Below, piece by piece: positions 9,156 through 19,184 of a stretch of 35,573 nucleotides of DNA. The notes under the pieces were generated by a model. It saw only the letters and a list, made by a program, of their open reading frames with translations, was not told the DNA's origin and made no database searches. The stretch's first letter is position 1. The number at the start of each line of letters is the position of its first letter. The position numbers were made by a program, and so were the translations under genes. The DNA is from an uncultured Bacteroidales bacterium. GTDB lineage: Bacteria > Bacteroidota > Bacteroidia > Bacteroidales > UBA932. The stretch spans positions 1 to 35,573 of the forward strand of contig ONPI01000019.1 of NCBI GenBank assembly GCA_900319685.1, in the 5' to 3' direction.

Positions 9156-11392
9156 GTTTCTCAAAATTCACAGAACAGGATTACGAACTGATCAACCGGA
9201 GTTACGGTGAGCTTAAAGCCGCAGCCGAGAAGCGATGTGCCAACAGCGAGGAACTGGATGTAGTCCAGAAAGCTTTCGACTTCGCCAACGAAGCCCACAA
9301 GAACGTGCGCAGGCACTCCGGCGATCCATATATCCTCCATCCGATAGAAGTAGCGAAGATCGTCGTAAGCGACATAGGCCTCGGATACAAATCCATCTCG
9401 GCCGCACTCCTGCATGATGTCGTCGAGGATACTGACTACACAGTAGATGACCTTCGCAACCTTTTCGGGGACAAGATTGCCAGCCTGGTGGACGGTCTTA
9501 CCAAGATCAAGACCGTCCTTGACAACGAAGACCGTTCGAAGAAGCTTTCCGACAGCAGCCAGGAGAGTATCCAAGCTGAGAATTTCAAGCGGATACTGCT
9601 CACGCTCAACGATGATGTCAGGGTCGTCCTGATAAAGCTTGCCGACCGCCTTCACAACTGCAGGACCATCGAGTTCATGCCGGAATACAAGAGGGATAAG
9701 ATCCTGGGTGAAACGATGTTTATATTCATTCCTCTGGCGCACAGGCTCGGTTTGTACGAGATCAAGTCGGAGATGGAGAATATCTGCCTGAAATACAAGG
9801 AACCGGACGCGTTCAACGAGATCACTGCCCTCGTCAACCAGAACGTTGCGGGGCAGGAAAAGCAGATTGATGATTTCATCGCTCCGATCGATGAGGCACT
9901 GAGGAATGCAGGTTTCAACTTCATCATCCGCAAGAGGGTGAAGACTCCATATTCGATCTGGCACAAGATGCAGACGAAGAACATCACCTTCGAGCAGGTT
10001 TACGACCTGTTCGCCCTCAGGATCGTCTTCACTCCGGACCAGAATTCCAAGGAAAGCGAGCGTGACCAGTGCTACCACATCTTTTCCATAATAACCGGAC
10101 TGTACCGTTACAAGCCGGACCGCGTCCGGGACTGGGTGAAGCATCCCAAGAGCAACGGTTATGAGGCTCTGCACTGTACGCTGATGAGCGAGAAGGGCAT
10201 ATGGATCGAGGTGCAGATCCGTTCAAAGAGGATGGATGACATCGCCGAGAAAGGAATCGCCGCACACTGGACATACAAGCAGGAAGGTTATATCAGCGAG
10301 AATGACAGTGAAATGGACAAGTGGCTCGCGAAGGTGAAGGAAATCCTCGTGAGTCCTGACGTGAACGCGCTGGAGCTTCTTGACATAATCCATAATGACC
10401 TTACCAGCAGCGAGATTACGGTATTCACGCCGAAAGGTGAACAGAAGACCATAGGCAAAGGGGCTACGGCGCTTGATTTCGCATATCTGATACACACCGA
10501 GATAGGCAACAAGGCGATTGCGGCAAAGGTCAACATGAGGCTTGTCCCGCTTTCCCACGTCCTCAAGACGGGTGATCAGATCGAGATAATCACTGCAGAA
10601 AACGGCAGTCCGAAGCGAGAGTGGCTGCAGTTCCTCCAGACCAGGCACGCTCGCAACATAGTCATAGACTTCTACAAGGGGCGCAAGAAGGAAGTCAGTG
10701 AAATCGGACGCAAGATTCTGAAAGAGAGCATGGAATCCAGGGGCTACAGGATATCCGACGACTCTATCTCCCTGCTGGTCGACCATTTCAAGATCCCTGC
10801 GAGAAGTGCTGAAGAGCTATACTTCCGAATAGGACTTGGACTCGTGAAACTGGATGACCTGTCCGAGCTGCTGGTAGAAGGCAAGGTGGACAAGAACCAC
10901 AGTTCGTGGTCGTCCTTCCTCAGGTTCGGAAAGAGGAAGGATACAAGTTCCGCTGCGCGGAAGCAGGATAAGGACGATTATGTTATCGCTTCATGCTGCC
11001 GCCCTATACCGGGAGATTCCGTAATCGGCATCAAGTCTCCGGACGGAATCGTCACTGTCCACAAGAAGTCTTGTCCCGTCGCCGACAGCATCGCTTCCAA
11101 GCACGGAGACTGGGTCGTGGTCCCGCAGTGGGGCGGATCAGCTGAGGATGCGGCATTCCCAGTCAGACTGTCCGTAAAGGGCATCGACAGGATGGGCTTG
11201 CTGAATGAGATTTCACGCTACATATCCCTGGTTATGGGTGTGAATATGAAGAAAGTGTATCTCAGCACCGAAGAGGGCATATTCGACGGCTACATCGACC
11301 TGCTGGTACACGACAAGGCAGCCTTGGAGCGGATGATCCGGAAGCTGGGTTCCATCGATGGAATCCAATCCGTCGCCCGAACGGATATGTAA
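9152..11392 (+). CDS. RelA/SpoT family bifunctional (p)ppGpp synthetase/hydrolase
   Basis: The protein has 746 residues. It makes and degrades the stringent-response alarmone. The HD hydrolase part contains H63 (ILHP) and HDVVED (88-93), with LADRLHNCRT further on, so hydrolysis should be active. The synthetase part contains the YSIWHKMQ and YDLFALRIVF segments and NGYEALH. The residues that separate RelA from SpoT types read RVRD, which matches the SpoT/Rel class (RxKD) with Lys replaced by Arg. A TGS domain (ITVFTPKGE...GATALDFAYLIHTEIG), the Cys-rich CCRPIPGDSVIG element and a C-terminal ACT domain follow. The ATG overlaps the upstream stop (ATGA). Bacteroidetes often carry more than one homologue, so I leave the symbol blank. 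Confidence 0.93.
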   Translation: MSFSKFTEQDYELINRSYGELKAAAEKRCANSEELDVVQKAFDFANEAHKNVRRHSGDPYILHPIEVAKIVVSDIGLGYKSISAALLHDVVEDTDYTVDDLRNLFGDKIASLVDGLTKIKTVLDNEDRSKKLSDSSQESIQAENFKRILLTLNDDVRVVLIKLADRLHNCRTIEFMPEYKRDKILGETMFIFIPLAHRLGLYEIKSEMENICLKYKEPDAFNEITALVNQNVAGQEKQIDDFIAPIDEALRNAGFNFIIRKRVKTPYSIWHKMQTKNITFEQVYDLFALRIVFTPDQNSKESERDQCYHIFSIITGLYRYKPDRVRDWVKHPKSNGYEALHCTLMSEKGIWIEVQIRSKRMDDIAEKGIAAHWTYKQEGYISENDSEMDKWLAKVKEILVSPDVNALELLDIIHNDLTSSEITVFTPKGEQKTIGKGATALDFAYLIHTEIGNKAIAAKVNMRLVPLSHVLKTGDQIEIITAENGSPKREWLQFLQTRHARNIVIDFYKGRKKEVSEIGRKILKESMESRGYRISDDSISLLVDHFKIPARSAEELYFRIGLGLVKLDDLSELLVEGKVDKNHSSWSSFLRFGKRKDTSSAARKQDKDDYVIASCCRPIPGDSVIGIKSPDGIVTVHKKSCPVADSIASKHGDWVVVPQWGGSAEDAAFPVRLSVKGIDRMGLLNEISRYISLVMGVNMKKVYLSTEEGIFDGYIDLLVHDKAALERMIRKLGSIDGIQSVARTDM

Positions 11393-11422
11393 GCCTGATT
11401 TTTGCATGATATTGTATCCACG

Positions 11423-13144
11423 ATGAAAAAGTTCATTTCAAGATATTTCCCTCTGATTCCCGTGGCAGTCCTGGTGGTCCTGTCTGTGCTTTCACCATCC
11501 TGTGCCAACACGACCCAGGCCCCTACCGGAGGATTGAGGGATTCCATACCACCTGTCATGAAGAAGGTCTCCCCTGTCCCGGGATCCACGAACGTGGCCG
11601 TTCATGGCACGCAGGTGGTGTTCACTTTCAATGAATATGTTACAGTAAAGGACAGCAAGGGTATCTACCTCTCCCCTCCTCTTGCAAAGTCTCCGCGGTA
11701 CAAGATAAAGGGTAAAAGCGTAGTCGTGTACTTCGAGGAGGACCTTCTCCCTAACACTACATATACCCTCGACCTTACCAACGCCATAGCGGATAACAAC
11801 GAGGGCAACATGTATCCGGGCTTCACCACATGGTTTTCGACCGGCGAAACCATCGACTCCCTGTTCATGACGGGCACGGTATATAACTGCAACGACCTCA
11901 AGCCGATCAAGGGTGCCACGGTCATGCTGTACAAGGACCACAGCGATTCCGCCGTCTTCCTTACGCGGCCTGCGGCTTCAGCCAAGACTGACGACTGGGG
12001 CTATTTCTCCGTCCGCAACATTCAGGACACCGTGTACCGGGTGTATGCGGTCGTGGACGGTAACGGCAACAACATGTACGACCCGGACGAGGACAGGATC
12101 GCTTTCCTCGATACCCTTTTCCATCCTACGGCGGTCGTCAGGGATTCCTTGCCGGAACTTATGAAGTACGACATGAAGGACACCCTGTCCTGCCTGGCCA
12201 GGCGTTCGGATGTTGAACTCAACGTGTTCCGTGAGCGTCCTTCGAAACAGATGCTGATGAACAAGGTCAGGCTTTCGGACAGAGCCTCATATATAACATT
12301 CATGGCTCCGGATACCCAGATAGACTCCCTGTGGTTCAGGGGTTTCCCGGCTGACAGGGTAATCACCGAGTTCAATCCGCGCAAAGACAGCCTCCTTCTC
12401 TGGCTCAACGTCCAGCGCCCTATGCCGGAAGTGAGCCTGGTCGATGAGAACAAGCCGAAATCCAGGTCCGCCAGGAAGAAGATCAGCCATGCCGACACGA
12501 TCTGTGCCCTGACCCTGAAAGCCAGTCCGGAGACATTCGAACAATACGGCTATTCAATCGAATTCAAGGATCCGCCGATCCTCGCCTTCTTCGATTCGCT
12601 TCAGTTCAAGTCCGTCAATCCGAGGCAGAAGGAGCAGGTGGAGCAATTCCGGATCGAGCGGGACTCGACCAACCTGCGCAAGTATGACATCACTCCGCTG
12701 TGCAAGATCCAGCAGGGATGGGATTATATATTCAGGATTCCGGAAAGGACATTCAAGGACATCAACGGGCACTGGAACGACAGTACCAATGTGAAGATCA
12801 CGCTTCCGAATGACGAGGACCTGAGTTCTCTCACCCTGAACATCAAGGGTGTCGACAACAAATACATCGTTGATTTCCAGAATGAGAGCAAGTCGGAGAT
12901 AAAGCGGACATACATAATCGACTCCGACTGCCAGCTGCTCTTCCCGTACCTCGCCAAGGGGAAATACGCCATCAGGATCACCGAAGACGTGAACCGCAAC
13001 GGTATCGTGGATACCGGCAACCTTCTCAAGCACATACAGCCGGAGAAGGTACGGTATTTCAAGATTGATGACGAAGACCTTATCGAAATCCCGGAACGGA
13101 GCGAAATAATCCAGGACCTGGACCTGCGGACGATGTTCAAATAG
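11423..13144 (+). CDS. SbsA-type Ig-like domain lipoprotein
   Basis: The chosen start ATG gives 573 residues beginning MKKFISRYFPLIPVAV, a normal lipoprotein signal with a hydrophobic core and Cys27 in LSPSCAN. An upstream in-frame TTG at 11402 would add seven charged/polar residues and is not needed. After the Cys comes TGGLRDSIPPV and an Ig-like fold of the SbsA/Big_5 type (residues ~40-130: P..GSTNVAV, VVFTFNEYV, LLPNTTYTLDLTNAIAD, FTTWFSTG). A carboxypeptidase-regulatory-like segment follows (GTVYNCNDLKPIKGATVMLYKD...VDGNGNNMYDPDED). It should be anchored in the outer membrane or periplasm. The gene lies 30 bases after the alarmone enzyme and 7 before a barrel protein. Specific function is unknown. 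Confidence 0.8.
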   Translation: MKKFISRYFPLIPVAVLVVLSVLSPSCANTTQAPTGGLRDSIPPVMKKVSPVPGSTNVAVHGTQVVFTFNEYVTVKDSKGIYLSPPLAKSPRYKIKGKSVVVYFEEDLLPNTTYTLDLTNAIADNNEGNMYPGFTTWFSTGETIDSLFMTGTVYNCNDLKPIKGATVMLYKDHSDSAVFLTRPAASAKTDDWGYFSVRNIQDTVYRVYAVVDGNGNNMYDPDEDRIAFLDTLFHPTAVVRDSLPELMKYDMKDTLSCLARRSDVELNVFRERPSKQMLMNKVRLSDRASYITFMAPDTQIDSLWFRGFPADRVITEFNPRKDSLLLWLNVQRPMPEVSLVDENKPKSRSARKKISHADTICALTLKASPETFEQYGYSIEFKDPPILAFFDSLQFKSVNPRQKEQVEQFRIERDSTNLRKYDITPLCKIQQGWDYIFRIPERTFKDINGHWNDSTNVKITLPNDEDLSSLTLNIKGVDNKYIVDFQNESKSEIKRTYIIDSDCQLLFPYLAKGKYAIRITEDVNRNGIVDTGNLLKHIQPEKVRYFKIDDEDLIEIPERSEIIQDLDLRTMFK

Positions 13145-13151
13145 TACGGCC

Positions 13152-14033
13152 ATGAGAAAGTTCATCAGGACAATAATCTGCACATGCCTCTTCCTGTATC
13201 CGCTTTCCGGCGCTGCCCAGGAGCTGGCTGATTCTGCCAAAGTGAAGGCCGATACCTTGGGGAGGTTGGAATTCACGGACGAATACCTGGATACGGTCAA
13301 ACTTGACAAGAAATTCAAGCTAAATGACTATTCGATGATCGGGGTGGAGTATGGAGGAACCGCGAACAGGATGATGTTCAATCCGACAAAGACACAGACC
13401 ACTCTGTATCTCCTGGATACATACGGCATCTATTACATCAGATGCTACAAGCTGTTCGACGGCAGTCCCGTGATTGGTTCCAAGATCGGACTCAGGTACA
13501 GCCATGAGGGATATAAGTTCAAGGAGAACAAGGAGACCGGGGTGACTCCGAACATCGAAGGAGCGACGCAAGCCGCCATCGATGTGGTGGAATTGCCATA
13601 TATGCTGCATCTTCATGCGGACGGTCCGAATTACATGGTCGCAGCTGACGCTGGAATCTATGGCGCATACCGGCTCAATATCGAGCGTACAGGGGAATGG
13701 GTAAAGGATGAGGTTGCACACAGCTTCCTGGAGACCGACCGCCGGTTCGACTATGGTCTCAACGCCGGCATCGGATTCGGAATCGTCGTGGATCCGTTCG
13801 AGTTCCACATCAATGCGAATGTAAGGTGGAGCTGGAACTCGATTTACGATCCTGATACTTACAGCAAGGATTATTACAGGTTCGCTTATCCGTTCGATAT
13901 AGTGCTGACAGCAGGCCTGTATTACCATCTAAGCAGGCGTACTGGAAGGAACAGGGCCCAGCTCCGCCATGAAGCATACGAACAAGTCTATCACCCGGTA
14001 ACAAATGAAGATTCTGTCGGCCAGGGCAGGTGA
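13152..14033 (+). CDS. Putative outer-membrane beta-barrel protein
   Basis: The protein has 293 residues with a clear signal peptide (MRKFIRTIICTCLFLYPLSGAAQ|E). The mature part is rich in alternating aromatic/polar strands (IGVEYGG, GIYYIRCYKLF, IGLRYSHEGY, FEFHINANVRWSWN, IVLTAGLYYHL), as in small outer-membrane barrels of Bacteroidetes (PorT-like families). I cannot assign a named family. Its last 29 bases overlap the start of ispG in another frame. It is directly downstream of the Ig-like lipoprotein, so the two envelope proteins may be made together. Confidence 0.6.
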   Translation: MRKFIRTIICTCLFLYPLSGAAQELADSAKVKADTLGRLEFTDEYLDTVKLDKKFKLNDYSMIGVEYGGTANRMMFNPTKTQTTLYLLDTYGIYYIRCYKLFDGSPVIGSKIGLRYSHEGYKFKENKETGVTPNIEGATQAAIDVVELPYMLHLHADGPNYMVAADAGIYGAYRLNIERTGEWVKDEVAHSFLETDRRFDYGLNAGIGFGIVVDPFEFHINANVRWSWNSIYDPDTYSKDYYRFAYPFDIVLTAGLYYHLSRRTGRNRAQLRHEAYEQVYHPVTNEDSVGQGR

Positions 14034-15345
14034 TGTCCTGATTGGTGGCGGCAACCCGATTGTCGTCCAGACGATGTGCAATACCCATACGAGCGACGTG
14101 GAGGCCACGGTCGCCCAGTGTGTGCGGTTGAGCGCGGCCGGAGCGCAGATGATCCGCCTGACTGTTCCCGCGCCATCCGATGTGGAATGTGTCAAAGCCA
14201 TCAAGTCCCGGCTCGCCGGACTTGGAGTAACCGTTCCGATCGTTGCTGATATCCACTTCTCTTCGCAGACTGCCATACTGGTGGCACCGCATGTCGAGAA
14301 GGTCAGGATCAATCCTGGCAACTTCCACAGGGACCACGCCAAGGCACGCGAACAATTCGCCAGGCTGATCGAAGTTTGCAGGGAGCATGGTACGGCTATC
14401 CGCATTGGGATCAATCACGGATCCCTCGGGGAATACATCACCAACCTGTACGGGAATTCCCCTGAAGCCATGGCGAAGGCAGCCATGGAATGGCTCGGGA
14501 TGTGCATTGAGGCCAGGTTCTTCAATGTGGTAGTTTCCCTGAAGTCCAGCAACACCATAGTGATGGTGGATGCCTACCGCAAACTGGCGGAAATGATGGA
14601 AGGATGTGGATATGTGTTCCCTCTTCACTTGGGCGTGACCGAAGCCGGCAACGGAGACAGCGGACGTATAAAGTCCTGTGTAGGGATATCTTCGCTCCTA
14701 TCGGAAGGGATAGGAGATACGGTTCGAGTTTCCCTTACCGAGGATCCTGAAGCGGAAATTCCTGTAGCAGAGTATCTTGCTGCCCGATATGACCGTAAGA
14801 TCGTGTCTTCCATGACATCTGTTTCTGTGTCGGGCAGGAGGGCCGTCGCGCGCTACGACTCCCCTTCCTATGAAACCTTGCTCATGGACGTGTCCTGTGA
14901 CTTCGGAAAGAGGCTCCTTGACAAGGACCTGGACGAAATCGCCATCGAAGGCACCTTCCTGGATAAGGATGGTATCGAGGTGGACATCGCGGCATCCGGT
15001 GTCGGGAAGTATCTCTCGGATGAACTTATGCAAGCCGCAAGAAGGAGATTCTACAAGCCTGAATACATCGCATGCCCAGGATGCGGCAGGACGATGTATG
15101 ACCTCCAGGCTGCATTCGAAGAAGTCAAGGCAAAGACTTCCCATCTCAAAGGCACCGTGATAGCAGTCATGGGATGTATCGTGAACGGACCTGGCGAGAT
15201 GGCAGATGCCGATTGGGGCTATGTCGGCGAAGGCAACCACAAAGTCACCATATACAAAGGCAAAACTCCGGTCCTGAGGCACGTCCTGGACACGGAAGCG
15301 GTGGAAAAACTGGTTGATCTTATTTCAGCCTCGCAATCGGAGTGA
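14005..15345 (+). CDS. ispG: 4-hydroxy-3-methylbut-2-en-1-yl diphosphate synthase IspG (GcpE), compact-insert form
   Basis: The protein has 446 residues. It converts methylerythritol cyclodiphosphate to HMBPP in the MEP isoprenoid pathway, using a 4Fe-4S cluster. The N-terminal TIM barrel begins at once (VLIGGGNPIVVQTM), which supports this ATG although it overlaps the previous gene by 29 bp. Cluster ligands are C357 and C360 in CPGCGR, C391 in MGCIVNGPGE, and E398. Spacing between the second and third Cys is like that of the E. coli enzyme, but the first Cys lies about 87 residues later. This fits an inserted middle domain, as in plant/Bacteroidetes IspG, but the insert is much shorter than the usual ~230+ residues. 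The gene is convergent with psd and overlaps it by 26 bp. Confidence 0.93.
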   Translation: MKILSARAGDVLIGGGNPIVVQTMCNTHTSDVEATVAQCVRLSAAGAQMIRLTVPAPSDVECVKAIKSRLAGLGVTVPIVADIHFSSQTAILVAPHVEKVRINPGNFHRDHAKAREQFARLIEVCREHGTAIRIGINHGSLGEYITNLYGNSPEAMAKAAMEWLGMCIEARFFNVVVSLKSSNTIVMVDAYRKLAEMMEGCGYVFPLHLGVTEAGNGDSGRIKSCVGISSLLSEGIGDTVRVSLTEDPEAEIPVAEYLAARYDRKIVSSMTSVSVSGRRAVARYDSPSYETLLMDVSCDFGKRLLDKDLDEIAIEGTFLDKDGIEVDIAASGVGKYLSDELMQAARRRFYKPEYIACPGCGRTMYDLQAAFEEVKAKTSHLKGTVIAVMGCIVNGPGEMADADWGYVGEGNHKVTIYKGKTPVLRHVLDTEAVEKLVDLISASQSE

Positions 15346-15991
15346 TGCAGGCCTTGGTGAACTCCCCTTCACTGACAAGTATTTCCGCATCCAGAGGAAG
15401 GAATATGTCGATCCTTGAGCCGAATTTGATGATTCCGCACTGCTTTCCCCTCTCGACCTGGTTTCCTTCCTTCGAATAGCAGACTATCCTCCTTGCGAAT
15501 GTCCCGGCAATCTGCTTGAAGAATATCTCGCCATGCTGGTTGGCGATTGCCGTCGAGGAGTGCTCGTTCTTTTCGGAAGCCTTCGGAAGGAATGCAAGCA
15601 GGTATCTGCCTGGATGGTACTTGTAATAGGAGATACGGCCGCTCATCGGCCAGAAGTTGGTGTGTACATCCCAGAAATCCATGTACACGGACACCTGGAT
15701 GCAGTCGGACTTGAAATACTCTTTCTCGTAAACCCGCTCCACGATGACCACCTTGCCGTCAGCAACTGAAGTAACAAGCCTCCCGTCCCCTTCCGTAATA
15801 TCCCTGTCCGGAACCCTGTGGAACCAGAATACGAAGAAAGCCAGGGCAAGGAGCAGCAGCAAGACAGGGATCCTGATCCATAGGCACCCGATGAAGAGGC
15901 AGGCTAGGGCGGCAAGGACTGCCAGGAACAGCCAAAGGCCGATAATCGTCCCCTTTGAATCCTTGTCTATGATTATCCTCCTAAGCCTCAT
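15320..15991 (-). CDS. psd: Phosphatidylserine decarboxylase, archaeal-type proenzyme
   Basis: The protein has 223 residues, the length of the short archaeal/Bacteroidetes type. It makes phosphatidylethanolamine from phosphatidylserine at the inner membrane. Two hydrophobic segments (~17-36 and ~40-57) anchor it. The self-cleavage site is KFGSRID, with Gly191-Ser192 as the processing point that generates the pyruvoyl group. Conserved FWDVHTNFWP and the YHPGRYLLAF segment support the call. It is last in the rsfS-ftsH-cdsA-psd operon, 4 bases after cdsA. CdsA makes the CDP-diacylglycerol from which phosphatidylserine is built. A PssA is not in the window. Confidence 0.93.
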   Translation of the reverse strand: MRLRRIIIDKDSKGTIIGLWLFLAVLAALACLFIGCLWIRIPVLLLLLALAFFVFWFHRVPDRDITEGDGRLVTSVADGKVVIVERVYEKEYFKSDCIQVSVYMDFWDVHTNFWPMSGRISYYKYHPGRYLLAFLPKASEKNEHSSTAIANQHGEIFFKQIAGTFARRIVCYSKEGNQVERGKQCGIIKFGSRIDIFLPLDAEILVSEGEFTKACITPIARLK

Positions 15992-15995
15992 ATAC

Positions 15996-16826
15996 TTACA
16001 GTAAATCGAACAATGCCAGATAGATGGCGCCGAATGGCATGGCCATCAAAGTGCTGTCGAACCTGTCCAGCAGACCACCGTGTCCCGGAATGATATTCCC
16101 GGAATCCTTCACGCCGTAAACGCGCTTCCACTGGGATTCGAACAGGTCTCCGTAAACCGCCGAAACCGCCATCACCATGGCCAGGATCAGGCAGTGGACA
16201 AGCGGGAATTTCAGTATCTTGACTTCATACAGGACAAATGCTGCCAGCACTGCGCTTATGAATCCTCCGATGAAGCCTACCCATGTCTTTTTCGGTGAAA
16301 CGGATGGGAAAAGCTTTTTCGGGAAACGCTTTCCGAGGGACAATCCGAAAGTGAAGGCGCCTACGTCCGCGCACCATATGATTATGAAGAAGCATAGCAG
16401 CAGGTCTCCGCTGAAATTGCCGGCCTTGTCGAAGGCGATCAAGTTGCCAAGGGCTATCGGTACCGCGATGTACAGAAGCCCCGTATAGATGTTGGAGAAC
16501 TTGCCGTATTCCTCCTTGTCTTTGACATAGAGAGAGTTGATCATTACGATGAACACCGGAACCATAGCAAGTGCGACATATCTCATCGGTATCCTGTACG
16601 CTGAAGCGGCGAACATTATCGCAAACAGGAAGATGGCCGCTATGATTGCGAGTACCTTCGAGAAGGTATAGCTGTTGCCCATCGTGATCTTGTAGAACTC
16701 GAGCAGCATCACGGACATGATGAATATCATCAGTCCCGCAAACAAGAACTTGTTGAACATCAGGCAGGCCAGCATCACGAGGATGAAGACCACACCCGAT
16801 ATTGCCCTGACGGTTACGTTATTCAT
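15996..16826 (-). CDS. cdsA: Phosphatidate cytidylyltransferase CdsA
   Basis: The chosen ATG at 16826 gives 276 residues beginning [20 protein letters not shown], the usual form for this enzyme. Longer in-frame starts would run back into ftsH and add 30 Arg-rich residues. It makes CDP-diacylglycerol from phosphatidic acid and CTP in the inner membrane. Multiple hydrophobic helices are visible. The C-terminal family signature is complete: GDLFESQWKR, KDSGNIIPGHGG, LLDRFDS. Its start overlaps the ftsH stop by 8 bp, so the two are probably translationally coupled. Confidence 0.95.
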   Translation of the reverse strand: MNNVTVRAISGVVFILVMLACLMFNKFLFAGLMIFIMSVMLLEFYKITMGNSYTFSKVLAIIAAIFLFAIMFAASAYRIPMRYVALAMVPVFIVMINSLYVKDKEEYGKFSNIYTGLLYIAVPIALGNLIAFDKAGNFSGDLLLCFFIIIWCADVGAFTFGLSLGKRFPKKLFPSVSPKKTWVGFIGGFISAVLAAFVLYEVKILKFPLVHCLILAMVMAVSAVYGDLFESQWKRVYGVKDSGNIIPGHGGLLDRFDSTLMAMPFGAIYLALFDLL

Positions 16827-18774
16827 CCTTGTCTTCTTTAACAGCCTCTCTTTCAACTGCCTCATTCTCGGCAGCCTTGACCTTCGGACCGAACACAGCC
16901 TCCAGGTCCTCAGCAAATATGACTTCCTTCTCCAGCAGCAGTTCCGCTATCTTGGTGAAGCCTTCCCTGTTGTCCAGCAGGAGTTTCATGGTCCGGTCGT
17001 GTACGTCCTGCACGAGATCCTTGACCTCCTGGTCCATCACTTCAGCCGTCTTCTCGCTGTATGGTTTGGTGAGGTCGTAGCCCCTTGCACCGGTAGAGTC
17101 GTAGAACGAAAGGTTGCCTACCTTCTCGCTCATTCCATAGTACTGGACCATGCCGTAGGCTATGTTCGTGAGCCTTTCAAGGTCGTTCAGTGCTCCGGTT
17201 GCCGGCTCACCGTTGATGATCTCTTCGGCGACCCTTCCGCCCATGAGGCAGCACATCTGCTGGATCATGTAGGTCTTCGGGAGCATCTTCCTTTCGTCCG
17301 GGAGGTACCAGGTGATACCAAGGGCGTCCCCTCTCGGTATTATGCTGACTTTGAACACATCCTGTCCGTATGGCAGCAACCAGCCCACGACAGCGTGTCC
17401 TGCCTCGTGATATGCCGTAGTCCTTTTTTCCACTGGAGTCATGATGGTGGAGTTCTTCCTCTCCAGCCCGCCCACGATCCTGTCGACGGCATCGAGGAAG
17501 TCCTGCCTGTCTATTTCGGCCTTGTTCTTCCTCGCTGCTGTTAGCGCAGCTTCGTTGCAGACATTGGCTATGTCGGCACCTGAGAAGCCAGGGGTGTGCT
17601 TCGCCATGAAGGTAACGTCGAAATCCTTAGCGATCTTTAAACCTTTCATGTGGACTTGGAATATCTCCTCCCTCTCCTTGAGTTCAGGAAGCTCTACATG
17701 GATCTGACGGTCGAAACGGCCGGCGCGCATCAAGGCCTTGTCCAGGATATCGGCCCTGTTGGTCGCAGCGAGTATGATAACTCCGGAATTGGTATCGAAG
17801 CCATCCATCTCGGTAAGAAGCTGATTCAGAGTGTTCTCACGCTCGTCATTGGAAGAAAATCCCACGTTCTTGCCCCTCGCGCGGCCAACTGCGTCGATCT
17901 CGTCGATGAACACGATGCACGGTGCCTTTTCCTTTGCCTGGCGGAAGAGGTCACGCACGCGGGATGCACCCACACCGACGAACATCTCCACGAAATCGGA
18001 GCCGGAAATGGAGAAGAACGGAACGTTGGCTTCTCCTGCGACTGCCTTGGCCAGCAAGGTCTTTCCTGTACCCGGAGGCCCCACAAGCAGGGCTCCCTTA
18101 GGAATCTTTCCACCCAGTGACGTGTATTTCTGAGGATTCTTCAGGAAATCTACGATCTCCATAACCTCTTCCTTGGCCCCGTAGAGTCCGGCCACATCCT
18201 TGAAAGTGACGTTAACCTTGGTCTTGTCCGCCAGTTTTCCGGTAGATTTTCCGACATTGAAAATGCCTCCGCCTCCGGCGCCGGCTCCACCGCCGCCACC
18301 CATGCCTTTGTTGAATCCACGGAACATCCACACCCACATCAGGATGAGAAGGACCGGGAAAATGATCCATTCTATGATGTCAACCCACATCTTGGAGTCA
18401 TTTTCCATCAACACCTTGAACTGGCTGTCGGCCGGGAGTTCAGAATTGAGTGCTCCGAATTCCTTCTCGGCGTCGAACTTGTCGGACACGAGGAAGATGA
18501 AATGCGGAGAACTTGAAGGTACCTTTCCTCCGAACTTGTCAGCATACTTGTTCAGGCGGTCGGGACGGATAGTGATGTCTCCCTTGAAGTCATTCCTGAC
18601 ATATCGGATCTCCTTTACATCACCGTCCCTGATCATCGACTGGACTTCCGCCCACTCGACTTTCTGCGGGTTGGCTCCCGTGTTGTTGAAGAGCAGCCAG
18701 CCTATCAGCAGGATAAACACTATGTAGAGCCAGGAAAAATTGAATTTCACCGGCTTCCGGGTATTCTCAGCCAT
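16819..18774 (-). CDS. ftsH: ATP-dependent zinc metalloprotease FtsH
   Basis: The protein has 651 residues. It is a membrane-bound AAA+ protease that degrades membrane and regulatory proteins. A first transmembrane helix lies at ~13-30 and a second at ~133-151, with a periplasmic region between. A glycine-rich linker follows (~158-170). The Walker A motif is GPPGTGKT (232-239), followed by Walker B ([11 protein letters not shown]) and the second region of homology ([22 protein letters not shown]). Zinc ligands are in HEAGH (H456, E457, H460). All catalytic parts are intact. It overlaps rsfS by 8 bp at its start and cdsA by 8 bp at its end. Confidence 0.98.
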   Translation of the reverse strand: MAENTRKPVKFNFSWLYIVFILLIGWLLFNNTGANPQKVEWAEVQSMIRDGDVKEIRYVRNDFKGDITIRPDRLNKYADKFGGKVPSSSPHFIFLVSDKFDAEKEFGALNSELPADSQFKVLMENDSKMWVDIIEWIIFPVLLILMWVWMFRGFNKGMGGGGGAGAGGGGIFNVGKSTGKLADKTKVNVTFKDVAGLYGAKEEVMEIVDFLKNPQKYTSLGGKIPKGALLVGPPGTGKTLLAKAVAGEANVPFFSISGSDFVEMFVGVGASRVRDLFRQAKEKAPCIVFIDEIDAVGRARGKNVGFSSNDERENTLNQLLTEMDGFDTNSGVIILAATNRADILDKALMRAGRFDRQIHVELPELKEREEIFQVHMKGLKIAKDFDVTFMAKHTPGFSGADIANVCNEAALTAARKNKAEIDRQDFLDAVDRIVGGLERKNSTIMTPVEKRTTAYHEAGHAVVGWLLPYGQDVFKVSIIPRGDALGITWYLPDERKMLPKTYMIQQMCCLMGGRVAEEIINGEPATGALNDLERLTNIAYGMVQYYGMSEKVGNLSFYDSTGARGYDLTKPYSEKTAEVMDQEVKDLVQDVHDRTMKLLLDNREGFTKIAELLLEKEVIFAEDLEAVFGPKVKAAENEAVEREAVKEDKDE

Positions 18775-19144
18775 CTTTCTGCGTCTTTTTTGATTTAGGA
18801 CGGTCCTTGTATTCCTTGCGAGGAGCGTCGGCCCAGAGATCTTCCAGCCTGTAGAACTGCCGGTATTCGGTGAGGAATATATGGGCGACTATATCACCGT
18901 AGTCGATGATGATCCAGAAGTTGTTTTCCATTCCCTGGGTGCGGAGTGGCCTTCGGCCAAGCTCCTTCATCTTCTCGATAACATTGTCGGCGATTGCGTT
19001 GACGTTGGTGGTAGAGTCTCCGTTGCAGATCATGAAATAGTCGGCAATTGCGGTCCCTAGAGGTCTCAGGTCGATTCCTGTGACGCACTGAGCTTTCTTG
19101 TCCAGCATAGCATCGGCCATTACCCTAAGATCGTGTGTAATCAT
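18767..19144 (-). CDS. rsfS: Ribosome silencing factor RsfS (Iojap family)
   Basis: The protein has 125 residues, the usual size. It binds ribosomal protein L14 on the large subunit and blocks joining of the subunits when nutrients are short. Motifs of the family are seen: GTAIADYFMICNGDSTTNVNAIAD and WIIIDYGDIVAHIF, with LEDLWADAP near the end. It is first in the operon, before ftsH. A TATATTTG element on the minus strand (19192-19185) lies 41-48 bases upstream of the ATG. The C-terminus is a Lys-rich tail. Confidence 0.94.
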   Translation of the reverse strand: MITHDLRVMADAMLDKKAQCVTGIDLRPLGTAIADYFMICNGDSTTNVNAIADNVIEKMKELGRRPLRTQGMENNFWIIIDYGDIVAHIFLTEYRQFYRLEDLWADAPRKEYKDRPKSKKTQKDG

Positions 19145-19159
19145 ATCGATATTCTTTTA

Positions 19160-19167
19160 TATTTTTG
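19160..19167 (+). promoter_or_regulatory. Bacteroidetes -7 element for birA
   Basis: TATTTTTG matches TAnnTTTG and ends 51 bases before the birA ATG at 19219. The TTG at 19165, which would extend birA, lies inside this element, which argues for the downstream ATG. I see no good TTTG at 19-21 bases upstream. The element is interleaved with the rsfS promoter on the other strand. Confidence 0.5.
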
Positions 19168-19184
19168 CACATTGATTCAATCAA

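Noticed and set aside
16827..16916. A 30-residue N-terminal extension of cdsA
   Set aside because: The extension is Arg-rich, lies inside ftsH and is not part of the family. The ATG at 16826 gives the normal membrane N-terminus.
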